NCBI GenBank assembly: GCA_003211655.1
Contig: QCSC01000004.1
Span: 1-41,852, forward strand
DNA from: Prochlorococcus sp. AG-469-F22
GTDB lineage: Bacteria; Cyanobacteriota; Cyanobacteriia; PCC-6307; Cyanobiaceae
Reading direction: 5' to 3'
Length of the DNA: 41,852 nucleotides
A program made the position numbers and the translations under genes. Below are positions 1 through 8,452 of the stretch, piece after piece; position 1 is the first letter of the stretch; every line of letters starts with the position of its first letter. The notes under the pieces are model-generated. The model searched no databases, had not been told where the DNA came from, and was given only the letters and a program-made list of their open reading frames with translations.

Positions 1-326
1 TCACTTCTCAATCAACATCAACAGATAATATTACCATTACAAATAACTCTGAAGCGTCTCAGGTGCCCCCTCCAGGGCGCTCAGATCTTGCAGATATCAC
101 TTCTCCTATGGTTGGAACGTTTTATAGAGCTGCAGCCCCAGGAGAGGATCCATTTGTTGATTTAGGAAGTAAAATTACTATTGGGCAAACGATTTGCATA
201 CTTGAAGCTATGAAGTTGATGAACGAAATTGAATCAGAGTTTAATGCTGAAATTGTAGAAATTCTTGTTGAAAATGGCACACCAGTAGAGTTTGGACAAG
301 TATTAATGCGCGTTAAACAGTCTTGA
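1..326 (+). CDS. accB: Biotin carboxyl carrier protein of acetyl-CoA carboxylase (3' part)
   Basis: This is the C-terminal part of the carrier subunit of acetyl-CoA carboxylase, which carries biotin between the carboxylase and carboxyltransferase sites in the first step of fatty acid synthesis. The frame is open from the left edge of the window (first full codon at position 3), so the 5' end lies outside. The visible part has a low-complexity Ser/Thr/Pro-rich linker followed by a complete biotinyl domain. The hallmark EAMKLMNEI is present, and its Lys is the biotin attachment site; the upstream SPMVGTFY strand is typical of bacterial and plastid BCCP. The last 24 bases overlap the 3' end of the convergent pdxA. 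The partner accC lies at 37.7 kb, so the usual accB-accC operon is split here. Identity is secure. Confidence 0.95.
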   Translation, partial: TSQSTSTDNITITNNSEASQVPPPGRSDLADITSPMVGTFYRAAAPGEDPFVDLGSKITIGQTICILEAMKLMNEIESEFNAEIVEILVENGTPVEFGQVLMRVKQS

Positions 327-1343
327 ATCTTTAGTTAAATCAAAAGCTGCTTTTATTGCTTCAACCATACTTTGAGATTGAGCTAAACCTTTTCCTGCAA
401 TATCAAATCCAGTTCCATGATCGGGAGATGTTCTGATAAAAGGTAAACCGATAGTTGTATTAACTGAGTAATTAAGGGCTATAACTTTTATTGGAATTAA
501 TCCCTGATCATGATACATAGCAAGAATTCCATCATGTGTTGGAGCTGTTTTATCTCTCCAAGCTTTTGAAGATGAATTCCAGCAAGTATCAGGAGAAATA
601 GGACCTGATACTTGGACTCCTTTATTTTGATTACCCCAGCTAGTAACCGCATTTTTGATCCAATCTTTTTCTTCACTTCCTAATATCCCCTCTTCACCAG
701 CATGAGGGTTTAATCCAGCAACTTTTAAAATGGGTTTGTTGACATAGGTTTTGCAAAATTTTGCAAACAAATCTAATTTTGTATGAATTAGGTTTTTAGA
801 TAATTGTTTTGGTACTTCGCATAAAGGTATATGGGTAGTTGCCAATAAGGTGTTAAATCTCCAACCAGTGATTGGAGATTTAGCTGTAAATAACATACCG
901 ACATCCTTAACCTGACAAGATTCTGCCAATAATTCTGTTTGACCTGAATAATTATGGCCTGCTAGAGACCATGACTTTTTACAAATAGGTCCAGTAACTA
1001 GTGCTGCATTTGTATACTTCTGAACAATTTCAATAGCTTTTTTTAAATAAAAGAAACTTGCATTACCATTACTTTTTTTTTGTTTATTTATTTCAAATGG
1101 AATTCTAATATCATGTATTTCGTAATTATTAGGATCTACAATATTTTCGACTCCTAAAGATTTAAGATTTTTATATGCATGTTCTAGGTTATTTTTTGAT
1201 CCAACAATTATAAAATCAAGATTATGTGGAATTTCTTTTGAAAAAAGAGCTTTCAAAATAATTTCAGGTCCGATGCCTGATTCGTCTCCAACGCTTATGA
1301 TTATTTTAAATTTATCTTCAATACTATTGCTTTGATTATTCAT
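303..1343 (-). CDS. pdxA: 4-hydroxythreonine-4-phosphate dehydrogenase
   Basis: The 346-aa product matches PdxA, the NAD-dependent enzyme that oxidises 4-phosphohydroxy-L-threonine in DXP-dependent pyridoxal phosphate synthesis. Visible family features are the N-terminal GDESGIGPEI, the central TGPICKKSW, NPHAGEEG, and the metal-binding YHDQGLIPIKV followed by TSPDHGTGFDIAGKG near the C-terminus. Length is slightly above the usual 330 aa. The ATG at 1343 overlaps the stop of the upstream epimerase-like gene by 4 bases, so the two are probably translationally coupled in one operon. Its 3' end overlaps accB tail-to-tail. Identity is secure. Confidence 0.95.
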   Translation of the reverse strand: MNNQSNSIEDKFKIIISVGDESGIGPEIILKALFSKEIPHNLDFIIVGSKNNLEHAYKNLKSLGVENIVDPNNYEIHDIRIPFEINKQKKSNGNASFFYLKKAIEIVQKYTNAALVTGPICKKSWSLAGHNYSGQTELLAESCQVKDVGMLFTAKSPITGWRFNTLLATTHIPLCEVPKQLSKNLIHTKLDLFAKFCKTYVNKPILKVAGLNPHAGEEGILGSEEKDWIKNAVTSWGNQNKGVQVSGPISPDTCWNSSSKAWRDKTAPTHDGILAMYHDQGLIPIKVIALNYSVNTTIGLPFIRTSPDHGTGFDIAGKGLAQSQSMVEAIKAAFDLTKDSRLFNAH

Positions 1344-2224
1344 GATTTAATTTTAATAAGGCAATTATTTAATCCTGCTTTGTAGTTTTTATAAATAAGT
1401 TTATATCCTAATTTTTCACATAATAATTGATTTGAAACTCTTCTATTTTCTTTCCAAAATGATTGGGCTATTGGCGATAAATCTTTTTTAGCTTCTTCAA
1501 ATAATATTTTTTTGGGCATTTCTAATCCAAGTAATTGGTAGCCATATCTTATAACTTCAATTTGTGAGCAAGGCTCGTCATCTGCGATATTAATTATTTG
1601 ATGAAAATCCAAATTATTTTTATTTTGTATTAAGTAAATAATCGCATTTGCAATATCAGCGACATGAATTCTTGAGAAGACTTGATTTTCTTTATCTATC
1701 ACTTTGATTTTTTTTGTTTTAATAGCTTCTAACGTTGACCTCCCTGGACCATAAATACCAGGTAATCTGAAAATTTGTATTGGCAAATTTGAATTAATCC
1801 ATTCTCTTTCACAATTTAATCTTCTTTGACTTCTTTCTTGAAAAGGATTGGGTTGATCTTTTTCAAAAACCCAATCACCATAGGTGTTGCCATAAACACC
1901 AGTAGTAGAAAGATATCCAACCCATTTTAGAGATAAATTTTTAATCTTATTTTTAAGCCTCTTTAATACAGGGTCGTTACCATTTTTATCTGGGGGTATA
2001 CAACTAAGAATATGAGTTACTCCCTCAAAGATTGAATCTTCAGGTATTGAATTATCTTCGCTATTAAAAATAAAACTATTTGGCTCATTACTTATAGATC
2101 GAGAACTTGCTAATGCTATGCCGCCTAGTTTTCTGATTGATTTTGCAAAATAGTCTCCGCTAAAACCTCCTCCAAAGATTAGGAATTTATTTTTAGCTGT
2201 AATTGGACTTGATAAATTGGTCAT
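1340..2224 (-). CDS. NAD(P)-dependent epimerase/dehydratase-like protein (SDR, YeeZ type)
   Basis: The 294-aa protein has an N-terminal Rossmann motif (FGGGFSGDYFAKS), a mid-region GYLSTTGVYGNTYGDWV that carries the Ser/Thr and Tyr of extended short-chain dehydrogenases, and IFRLPGIYGPGRS, typical of NAD-dependent epimerases acting on sugar nucleotides. It most resembles the YeeZ-like subgroup of unknown substrate. It lies immediately upstream of pdxA with a 4-base overlap, which suggests one transcript but says little about substrate. The start at 2224 is an ATG. A divergent small gene begins 38 bases away at 2263. Fold assignment is firm; the reaction is unknown. Confidence 0.8.
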   Translation of the reverse strand: MTNLSSPITAKNKFLIFGGGFSGDYFAKSIRKLGGIALASSRSISNEPNSFIFNSEDNSIPEDSIFEGVTHILSCIPPDKNGNDPVLKRLKNKIKNLSLKWVGYLSTTGVYGNTYGDWVFEKDQPNPFQERSQRRLNCEREWINSNLPIQIFRLPGIYGPGRSTLEAIKTKKIKVIDKENQVFSRIHVADIANAIIYLIQNKNNLDFHQIINIADDEPCSQIEVIRYGYQLLGLEMPKKILFEEAKKDLSPIAQSFWKENRRVSNQLLCEKLGYKLIYKNYKAGLNNCLIKIKS

Positions 2225-2262
2225 TAAGTATTATAAGTAGTACATATGTATTATTAAAGAAA

Positions 2263-2499
2263 ATGCAGACTTCAATTCAGCCTGAGGTAAAACTAACGAT
2301 AGTTGGTTTTGATAATTCCAATTCTCAAGTTAAAAAAAAATCAAATAATTCAAAATCTGATTTAGATTCTAAATTCTATCAAAAATTATTTGTAATACTT
2401 TTAGTATCGTGTGCATTTTTAATATTTCCTGAATCCCCAAAAGATTCAGAAGTTTTATGCAAAAAATATTATTCTACAAAGGCTTGTATGGTCTGGTAA
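2263..2499 (+). CDS. Small single-pass membrane protein, unknown function (78 aa)
   Basis: I do not recognise a functional family. I chose the ATG at 2263 (MQTSIQPEVKLTIVGFDNSN) because the frame's earlier start at 2203 runs through the 5' end of the divergent SDR gene and adds an unlikely leader. The product has a polar, Lys/Ser/Asn-rich N-terminal half, one hydrophobic segment at about residues 43-57 (KLFVILLVSCAFLIF) and a short tail with two cysteines, at the ends of KKYYSTKAC. The stop directly abuts the stop of the convergent HNH gene with no spacer. It is probably a lineage-specific picocyanobacterial protein. Confidence 0.6.
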   Translation: MQTSIQPEVKLTIVGFDNSNSQVKKKSNNSKSDLDSKFYQKLFVILLVSCAFLIFPESPKDSEVLCKKYYSTKACMVW

Positions 2500-2904
2500 T
2501 TACGCGGCATTATATTCATCATTCTCAAACTCGTAATTTTTATTTTTTTTATTCATAAAGGTAGGATTAGCCCATTGTAATAACCTTAAAGCTAATCTCA
2601 GATCACCATCTAGCCATGCTCTAATAGCCATAGCTCTTCTAGGATCATAAAATTTTTGTTTTCTATACCAATACAAAGCATTATCATCTGATTTGTCACC
2701 GTTGCATGATAAGCATGCTGGGACACAATTTTCGGTTGTACTCAATCCCCCCTGGCTTCTAGGAAGTACATGGTCAATTGATTCTGAAGGTTTTCCGCAG
2801 TATATGCAACTTTTTCCTGTAAATGTATGAATTGATTTTCGCCATTGCCTTAATCTGAATTTAGGGCATAAATCTTCTAAAAAGACAGCATCATTAATGT
2901 GCAT
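2500..2904 (-). CDS. HNH endonuclease family protein
   Basis: The 134-aa protein contains a complete HNH motif: CIYCGKPSESIDHVLPRSQGG, then N.VPAC.SCNGDKSDDNAL. The two CXXC pairs would bind a structural zinc, DH is the catalytic start and the late N...K completes the beta-beta-alpha metal site. The last 45 residues (YRKQKFYDPRRAMAIRAWLDGDLRLALRLLQW) form an Arg-rich helical extension. Such standalone HNH proteins are common in cyanobacterial chromosomes and are not linked here to an intron, intein, methylase or phage gene. The cellular role (repair, processing) is not evident from context. Confidence 0.85.
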   Translation of the reverse strand: MHINDAVFLEDLCPKFRLRQWRKSIHTFTGKSCIYCGKPSESIDHVLPRSQGGLSTTENCVPACLSCNGDKSDDNALYWYRKQKFYDPRRAMAIRAWLDGDLRLALRLLQWANPTFMNKKNKNYEFENDEYNAA

Positions 2905-3075
2905 TCAGATTATTTAATTTCCTACAATTTTGACCGATTCAATATAAAAGTCAATAGGTTGTTTATTATTTTTAAGACTATATTTACTAGATTGAATATA
3001 TTTTATGTATTTAATTATACCTAATAAGTAATATTTAATTTATAAGCTAAATGTAATTAAATATACTTTTTAATG

Positions 3076-3528
3076 TTAATAGCTATATCTATCAAAGGTT
3101 TCTTCGGAGTAGTCTTGATCGGTTTCTTCTAGTTCTCTTTGTAATCTTTGTCTTTTTTCTTCATTGTCTGCCTTTTCTCTTTCTATCCTTTCCGATTCTT
3201 TCCTCATATCCCTTTCTAATTTTCTATTTGGATTAAGTTTTTCTAAATATTTAACACAATAACTGAATTCTTCCCGTTCTCTTACCACTGTTTCGACAAT
3301 TTGAGCTGCAGCTTGTTTTGGAGATATTTTAAAAAAACCTCCTTTTTGTTTTTTCATATAGGTATAAGCAGCTTCCCAGCTACTTTCATGATCATTTCCT
3401 CCATCTCGCATAGTGCAAAATATTTCTGCTCCAAATCCACCTGAAATTGCTTGCGGGGCAAACAATAGTGACGGAACAACTATTGCAACTAAAGGAAAAA
3501 CAAATTTTATCTTTTTATTCCTTTTCAT
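3076..3528 (-). CDS. Secreted/periplasmic protein of unknown function with C-terminal charged helix
   Basis: The 150-aa product starts with a clear signal peptide: a basic MKRNKKIK followed by the hydrophobic FVFPLVAIVVPSLLFA and a likely cleavage near QAISGG. The mature part opens with GGFGAEIFCTMRDGGNDHESSW and later has EFSYCVKYL, two cysteines that could form a disulfide. The final 50 residues are almost all Arg, Lys, Glu and Asp, predicting a long helix or coiled coil. I believe it belongs to a small picocyanobacterial DUF family, but I cannot name it with confidence. The gene stands alone, with about 170 bases of gene-free AT-rich sequence on its downstream side. Confidence 0.75.
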   Translation of the reverse strand: MKRNKKIKFVFPLVAIVVPSLLFAPQAISGGFGAEIFCTMRDGGNDHESSWEAAYTYMKKQKGGFFKISPKQAAAQIVETVVREREEFSYCVKYLEKLNPNRKLERDMRKESERIEREKADNEEKRQRLQRELEETDQDYSEETFDRYSY

Positions 3529-3586
3529 TAGTTTTTTATCTGTCTATATAAAAAGTATCTTTAATTTGGATTATGTCTAGACATAT

Positions 3587-4099
3587 TTAAGATTTTATTA
3601 GTCCAAAAATATTTAGCATTTTTACAACTAACGGCACAATTAAAAGAACAGTAACTAATCTAACTGCATGAAGGGTTGCAACTGCTGCTCCTACTCCATA
3701 TTCAGTACCAACTAAACTCATACCACTAATCCCTCCTGGAGCAGCACCAAGAATTGTCGTGATTATATCCACATTAAGTAATCTGCTGGTCCATAAACCA
3801 ATTGCTAAACCAGTAATTATTAGTGTAAATGTGATTAAAATTGCAGGCTTCCATAAAGTTTGTAATTCAACTAATGAGTCTTTTGTTAAGCTTGTTCCAA
3901 TAACGGTTCCAATGCCTATTTCTAATACAGTTCTTGTGCCATTTGGCCACGCGGCAGGCTCAACTTTCCCGCTGATGCTTAAAATACTTGCACCAATTAA
4001 AGCACCTGCTAGTGGAGCTGCAGGGATGCCTGTTTTTAAAGCTAGTACTCCAAAAGCTGTGCCTGCAATTAAATAATAAATTAAATTTATATGTGACAT
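3587..4099 (-). CDS. AbrB-family integral membrane protein, half-length
   Basis: The 170-aa protein is highly hydrophobic, with about five transmembrane stretches. It matches the repeat unit of the AbrB membrane family (PF05145, sometimes misnamed ammonia monooxygenase): GIPAAPLAGALIGASILS near the N-terminus and TTILGAAPGGISGMSLVGTEYG, then VATLHAVRLVTVLLIVPLVV in the C-terminal half. Full-length members carry two such repeats in about 350 aa; this one has a single repeat, common in marine cyanobacteria, and probably works as a dimer. It is unrelated to the AbrB DNA-binding regulators. Substrate is unknown. It diverges from the small gene at 4232. Confidence 0.8.
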   Translation of the reverse strand: MSHINLIYYLIAGTAFGVLALKTGIPAAPLAGALIGASILSISGKVEPAAWPNGTRTVLEIGIGTVIGTSLTKDSLVELQTLWKPAILITFTLIITGLAIGLWTSRLLNVDIITTILGAAPGGISGMSLVGTEYGVGAAVATLHAVRLVTVLLIVPLVVKMLNIFGLIKS

Positions 4100-4231
4100 T
4101 TATTAAATCAATTGTTTGGTAATAATAGTAGGAATAAATTCAAAGGCTCGGGTATATGTTCAAAATTAGTTAGATTTTTACTGCATAAAGGGCCTTCGAG
4201 TTGGCATAATATTAATAAAGCAGTATTTGTC

Positions 4232-4429
4232 ATGACTCCACAAATTTCTTACAGAGGTAATAAAAACCCAATCAAAAAGAAATTATCTTTTTTTGAAGGT
4301 GGTCATCAACTAGAAAAGTTAGAATTTGCTCTTGCAGTTGCTCAAACTAAGGGTGATGAAGAAAAATCTTTAGTACTAAAAGAAAAAATAGTTGAATTAG
4401 GTGGAAATGTTGAAGAACCTGGTACTTAG
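4232..4429 (+). CDS. Small soluble protein of unknown function (65 aa)
   Basis: I chose the ATG at 4232 (MTPQISYRGNKNPIKKK); the frame is open further upstream to 4112, but that part is Cys/Lys/Asn-rich, looks untranslated and lies in the promoter space next to the divergent AbrB-like gene. The product has a basic N-terminus and a helical, Glu/Lys-rich C-terminal half (QLEKLEFALAVAQTKGDEEK, then VLKEKIVELGG). No family recognised. It ends 10 bases before the stop of the convergent aminotransferase. A possible -10 box (CATAAT) sits at about 4205. Confidence 0.6.
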   Translation: MTPQISYRGNKNPIKKKLSFFEGGHQLEKLEFALAVAQTKGDEEKSLVLKEKIVELGGNVEEPGT

Positions 4430-4439
4430 ATTACCTTGC

Positions 4440-5594
4440 TTATAGATGGAACGATGCTATTTTCAAAGCTTCCCCCGCTTTTTCAGTAGAAATTATATTT
4501 TCTTCAACTAATGTATTCCCCACAGCTGCTATTACTGCAATTATGTCTCTATCATTTATGTAACCTAAGTGACCGACTCTAAATATTTTGCCTTTTAAAT
4601 GATCTTGTCCTCCGGCTAATAAGATGTCGTATTTATTTTTTATCTTTTTTCTAAAGTTTTCTGCATCTATATCTTCAATTTTAATTGCAGTTACAGCAGG
4701 ACTTAAATGGTTTTCATCAGCAAATAATTTGAGGTTAAGTGTTTTTGTGGCTTCACTAACTGCGAGTTTATGTCTTTCATGTCTTTTAAAGATTTTATCT
4801 AGTCCTTCATCTTTCATCATTTTTAATGATTCATCTAAAGCAAAAACTAAATTTACAGATGGAGTATAAGGATTGCTATTACTTAAAAGACTCTTTTTAT
4901 ATGATTTCAAATTTAAATAGAATTTAGGTAAATTTGAATTTTCTGAGGCTTGCCAAGCTTTCTCGCTCATTGACACAAAGCTTAAACCTGGAGGTATCAT
5001 ATACCCTTTTTGAGATCCTGAAGCAACAACATCTAGTTCCCAATCATCTACCGGTACATTACAAGCTCCAATACTTGTTACGCAGTCAATAATTGATAAC
5101 GCTTTTTTATGATTACGAATATGAGAACTTATTGTTTTTAAATCATTAATAACTCCAGTTGAGGTTTCTGAATGTGTAAGGATAACCGCTTTTATTTCTT
5201 TTTTATCATCTTTTTCTAAAATTGTTTTAAAATTTTCCGGATCAAGTGGTTTGCCCCATTCTGCCTCAATTTTAATCACTTCGAGTCCGAATTCTTTTGC
5301 AACTTTTACCCATCTTTGACCAAACTTGCCATTTTCACCACAAATAACTTTGTCTCCTTTGCTTAAGGTACTAATCATTCCAGCTTCCATGGCAGCTGTT
5401 CCACTACCTGTAATCGTTAAAACATCATTTTTTGTTTGATGTAGCCATTGTAGATTTTTAGTAGTGATTTCCATAAGGTCTTGAAAATCTTTACTTCTAT
5501 GTCCTATGGGATGCCTTCCAAGTGCTTGTAAAACTTTTTCTGGAACTGGCGTGGGACCAGGTATCATCAATGATAATTTTTGTTGTATGGCCAC
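4440..5594 (-). CDS. Class V aminotransferase (alanine/serine-glyoxylate aminotransferase-like)
   Basis: The 384-aa product is a fold-type I PLP enzyme. It opens with MIPGPTPVPEKVLQALGRHPIGHRS, has TGSGTAAMEAGM for phosphate binding, and the PLP lysine in ASGSQKGYMIPPGLSF. This is the family annotated in cyanobacteria as serine/alanine-glyoxylate aminotransferase or, by an old name, soluble hydrogenase 42-kDa subunit; no hydrogenase feature is present. A role in the photorespiratory glyoxylate-to-glycine step is plausible. Translation starts at GTG 5594. The gene diverges from cbiD with a 60-base gap. Family is certain; exact substrates are inferred. Confidence 0.88.
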   Translation of the reverse strand: MAIQQKLSLMIPGPTPVPEKVLQALGRHPIGHRSKDFQDLMEITTKNLQWLHQTKNDVLTITGSGTAAMEAGMISTLSKGDKVICGENGKFGQRWVKVAKEFGLEVIKIEAEWGKPLDPENFKTILEKDDKKEIKAVILTHSETSTGVINDLKTISSHIRNHKKALSIIDCVTSIGACNVPVDDWELDVVASGSQKGYMIPPGLSFVSMSEKAWQASENSNLPKFYLNLKSYKKSLLSNSNPYTPSVNLVFALDESLKMMKDEGLDKIFKRHERHKLAVSEATKTLNLKLFADENHLSPAVTAIKIEDIDAENFRKKIKNKYDILLAGGQDHLKGKIFRVGHLGYINDRDIIAVIAAVGNTLVEENIISTEKAGEALKIASFHL

Positions 5595-5654
5595 TTTATT
5601 ATTAATAGGTCATTCTAAGATTAGTAGTCATAGAATATTTTTCAATTACTTGAT

Positions 5655-6773
5655 TTGAAAAAAGGATTTTCTTTACCTTTATGGGTAACTGGAGCTGCTA
5701 AGTCAGCAATAAAAAAATTAATAGGATTACCATTTGAAGATTATGAATTAATTAAAATTCCAAAAGATAAAAATTTAATAAAAATCAAGGTTCATTCTTC
5801 TGGGCTAATTAATGAAGAGTCATATGCTCTTGGAATTTCTTTTGTAGATTCTGGATTAGCTCTTGATTTAACACAAAACTTAGAAATATGGACAATCGCT
5901 TCTTTAGAACAAACTTATAAGACAAGTAATAAACAATTAGATCGAATCAATATTATTCCTGGTTACGGAGTTGGTATCGATCAAAAGACCTCTAAGATTT
6001 GCATTTCTAATTTTGCTAAAGAAGTATTAGTTGAAAATTTATTAGATATTATTCCAGAAGGATACAAACTGAATTTAGAGATTATATTTCCAAATGGAAA
6101 ATTTTTGGCCGAAAGAACTAGTAATAAATCATTTGGAATTGTAGAAGGCCTGTCAATTATAGGTACTAGCGCTGAAACTTTTGTAAGTGCTTCACCTGAT
6201 CAATTAAAAAATGCAAAATCTCAGCTAAAACAAATTATTGCTAATGAAGTTTCTGACAAAATAATTTTTGTTATTGGTGAAAATGGCTTAAATTTAGCAA
6301 AAAGTTCTAACATAAAATTTCCTATTATTAAAGTAGGTAATTGGTTAGGACCTTTATTGGTAGATGCTGCGATACAAAAGATTAAAACAGTAATTCTTTT
6401 TGGTTATCATGGCAAATTAATTAAATTAGCTGGAGGCATTTTTCATACTCATAATCATTTAGCAGATGCAAGAATTGAAATTCTTGTTTATTTAGCCGTA
6501 AAAGAAGAAGTTCCACTAGAAATAATTCAAAAATTATCGCAATCAAATACGGTTGAAGATGCTTTGTTAGTTCTTGAAAGTTTTAGTCTTTCTATGACTG
6601 ATAAACTATGGAATAAATTATCAGATACTATTGAAAAGCGCTCTATGGAATATGTAAATAGATATACAAAAACAGATATGAAAGTTGGAGCAATAATCTT
6701 TGATAGAAATAGAACAATTCGTTGGTCAGGTAATAATAGTAAAGACTATATGTCTGCTTTCAAAGGTTTCTAA
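5655..6773 (+). CDS. cbiD: Cobalt-precorrin-5B C(1)-methyltransferase
   Basis: The 372-aa product matches CbiD, which methylates C1 of the corrin ring in the anaerobic (early cobalt insertion) cobalamin route. It begins with KKGFSLPLWVTGAAKSAIKKL, the cyanobacterial version of the G.TTG..AAAA.KAA family signature, and contains the NIIPGYGVGIDQKTSK region, GTSAETFVSAS, and the glycine-rich FGYHGKLIKLAGGIFHTHNHLADAR, which is typical of CbiD. Start is a TTG at 5655; an in-frame TAG at 5631 leaves little room for an earlier start. Other cobalamin genes are not adjacent, as is usual in Prochlorococcus. Confidence 0.9.
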   Translation: MKKGFSLPLWVTGAAKSAIKKLIGLPFEDYELIKIPKDKNLIKIKVHSSGLINEESYALGISFVDSGLALDLTQNLEIWTIASLEQTYKTSNKQLDRINIIPGYGVGIDQKTSKICISNFAKEVLVENLLDIIPEGYKLNLEIIFPNGKFLAERTSNKSFGIVEGLSIIGTSAETFVSASPDQLKNAKSQLKQIIANEVSDKIIFVIGENGLNLAKSSNIKFPIIKVGNWLGPLLVDAAIQKIKTVILFGYHGKLIKLAGGIFHTHNHLADARIEILVYLAVKEEVPLEIIQKLSQSNTVEDALLVLESFSLSMTDKLWNKLSDTIEKRSMEYVNRYTKTDMKVGAIIFDRNRTIRWSGNNSKDYMSAFKGF

Positions 6774-6821
6774 TTTTAAGTGGTTTATGTTTTTGTAAAT
6801 AAATTGAGGTAACTTTTATAC

Positions 6822-8408
6822 ATGAGTAAAAAATTACTAAAAAAAGAGAGAGATCCTTCAATATTAATACTAGATTTTGGATCTCAATATTCTGAATTAA
6901 TTGCAAGGAGAATAAGAGAAGCAGATGTATTTTCTCTTGTAGTTAGTAACTTTACCTCTATAAAGGAGATTCAGGATATAAATCCAAAAGGGATTATTTT
7001 AAGTGGCGGCCCAAGTTCTGTTTATGAAGACAATGCACCTAAATGTGATGCAAAGATTTTTGATTTAGGGATTCCAGTTTTGGGTATATGTTACGGAATG
7101 CAATTAATGGTTAAAGAATTAGGAGGTGAAGTAATCCCAGCAATTAATAAAGCTGAATATGGCAGAGCACGAATAAATATAGATTGTGAAAGTGATTTGC
7201 TATCTAATGTCCAAGACAAATCCATTATGTGGATGAGTCATGGAGATTCTATAAATAACTTGCCTGAAGGATTTATTAAAATTTCTCATACAGAAAATAC
7301 GCTTCATGCTGCAATATCAAATAAACAAAAGAAATTATTTGGTGTTCAATTTCATCCTGAAGTTATTCATTCAGAATTCGGAATGACGGTAATTAAAAAC
7401 TTTGTTTATTCTATTTCTAAATGTAAAGCTGATTGGAATACTGAAACTTTTTTAGAGGAAACAATTCCACGAATTAAGCAACAAGTAGATGATAAGAAAG
7501 TTTTACTTGCTCTTTCTGGCGGCGTAGATTCATCAACCCTCGCTTTTCTTCTCAATAAAGCTATTGGTAAACAGCTTACTTGTATGTTTATTGATCAAGG
7601 CTTTATGAGAAAAGGGGAACCTGAATTTTTAATGGAATTTTTTGATGAAAAATTTCATATAAAAGTTGAATATATTAACGCTAGGGAAAGATTTATTAAT
7701 AAATTAAATGGAATAACTGATCCAGAAGAAAAACGCAAGATTATTGGTAGAGAATTTATTAGAGTTTTTGAAGAGGAGAGTAACAGACTAGGTCCTTTCC
7801 AATATTTGGCTCAAGGGACTCTTTACCCAGATGTTATTGAGAGTGCTGGAACGAATTTAGATCCTAAGACCGGTGAGCGAATCGCAGTAAAAATAAAAAG
7901 CCATCATAACGTAGGCGGTTTGCCAAAAGATTTACAATTCAAATTAGTTGAACCATTAAGAAAACTTTTTAAAGATGAAGTAAGAAAGGTTGGGGGTGCT
8001 TTAGGATTGCCAGATGAAATTATAAAAAGACATCCATTTCCTGGCCCTGGCTTAGCAATAAGAATCTTGGGTGAAGTTTCTCATGAAAAACTAAACTGTT
8101 TGAGAGATGCAGACTGGATAGTAAGAGATGAAATAAAAAAAGCAGGTCTTTATAATGATATTTGGCAAGCATTTGCTGTTCTTTTACCTGTTAAGACTGT
8201 CGGGGTAATGGGAGACAAAAGGACTTATGCGTGGCCAATAGTTTTACGATGCGTATCAAGCGAAGATGGTATGACGGCTGATTGGTCGAGAATTCCTTAT
8301 GAAACCTTAGAGAGAATTTCTAATAGAATTGTTAATGAAGTTGAGCAGGTTAATAGAGTTGTTTTCGATATTACTAGTAAGCCTCCAGGAACAATTGAGT
8401 GGGAATAA
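6822..8408 (+). CDS. guaA: GMP synthase (glutamine-hydrolysing)
   Basis: The 528-aa protein converts XMP to GMP. The N-terminal class I glutamine amidotransferase domain (about 13-200) has the oxyanion SGGPSSVYE, nucleophile Cys90 in GICYGMQLM, and catalytic His/Glu in FHPEVIHS. The ATP pyrophosphatase domain follows, with P-loop [13 protein letters not shown] near residue 230, and the C-terminal dimerisation domain ends in the invariant [17 protein letters not shown] ribosome site at 6806-6810 supports the ATG at 6822. It lies 48 bases after cbiD and 44 before the PD-(D/E)XK gene, all in the same direction. Confidence 0.98.
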   Translation: MSKKLLKKERDPSILILDFGSQYSELIARRIREADVFSLVVSNFTSIKEIQDINPKGIILSGGPSSVYEDNAPKCDAKIFDLGIPVLGICYGMQLMVKELGGEVIPAINKAEYGRARINIDCESDLLSNVQDKSIMWMSHGDSINNLPEGFIKISHTENTLHAAISNKQKKLFGVQFHPEVIHSEFGMTVIKNFVYSISKCKADWNTETFLEETIPRIKQQVDDKKVLLALSGGVDSSTLAFLLNKAIGKQLTCMFIDQGFMRKGEPEFLMEFFDEKFHIKVEYINARERFINKLNGITDPEEKRKIIGREFIRVFEEESNRLGPFQYLAQGTLYPDVIESAGTNLDPKTGERIAVKIKSHHNVGGLPKDLQFKLVEPLRKLFKDEVRKVGGALGLPDEIIKRHPFPGPGLAIRILGEVSHEKLNCLRDADWIVRDEIKKAGLYNDIWQAFAVLLPVKTVGVMGDKRTYAWPIVLRCVSSEDGMTADWSRIPYETLERISNRIVNEVEQVNRVVFDITSKPPGTIEWE

Positions 8409-8452
8409 AAAATACTTTAATTTTTTATCTTTAACTTTTTTACAAAATTATT

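Noticed and set aside
2203-2262. Upstream start of the 98-aa frame
   Set aside because: It overlaps the 5' end of the divergent SDR gene; the ATG at 2263 gives a compact 78-aa protein.
2500-2904. HNH gene as part of an intron or mobile element
   Set aside because: No intron core, repeats or transposase surround it; the flanking genes are intact and ordinary.
4112-4231. Upstream start of the 105-aa frame
   Set aside because: The extra 40 residues look like translated intergenic DNA next to the AbrB-like gene; ATG 4232 preferred.
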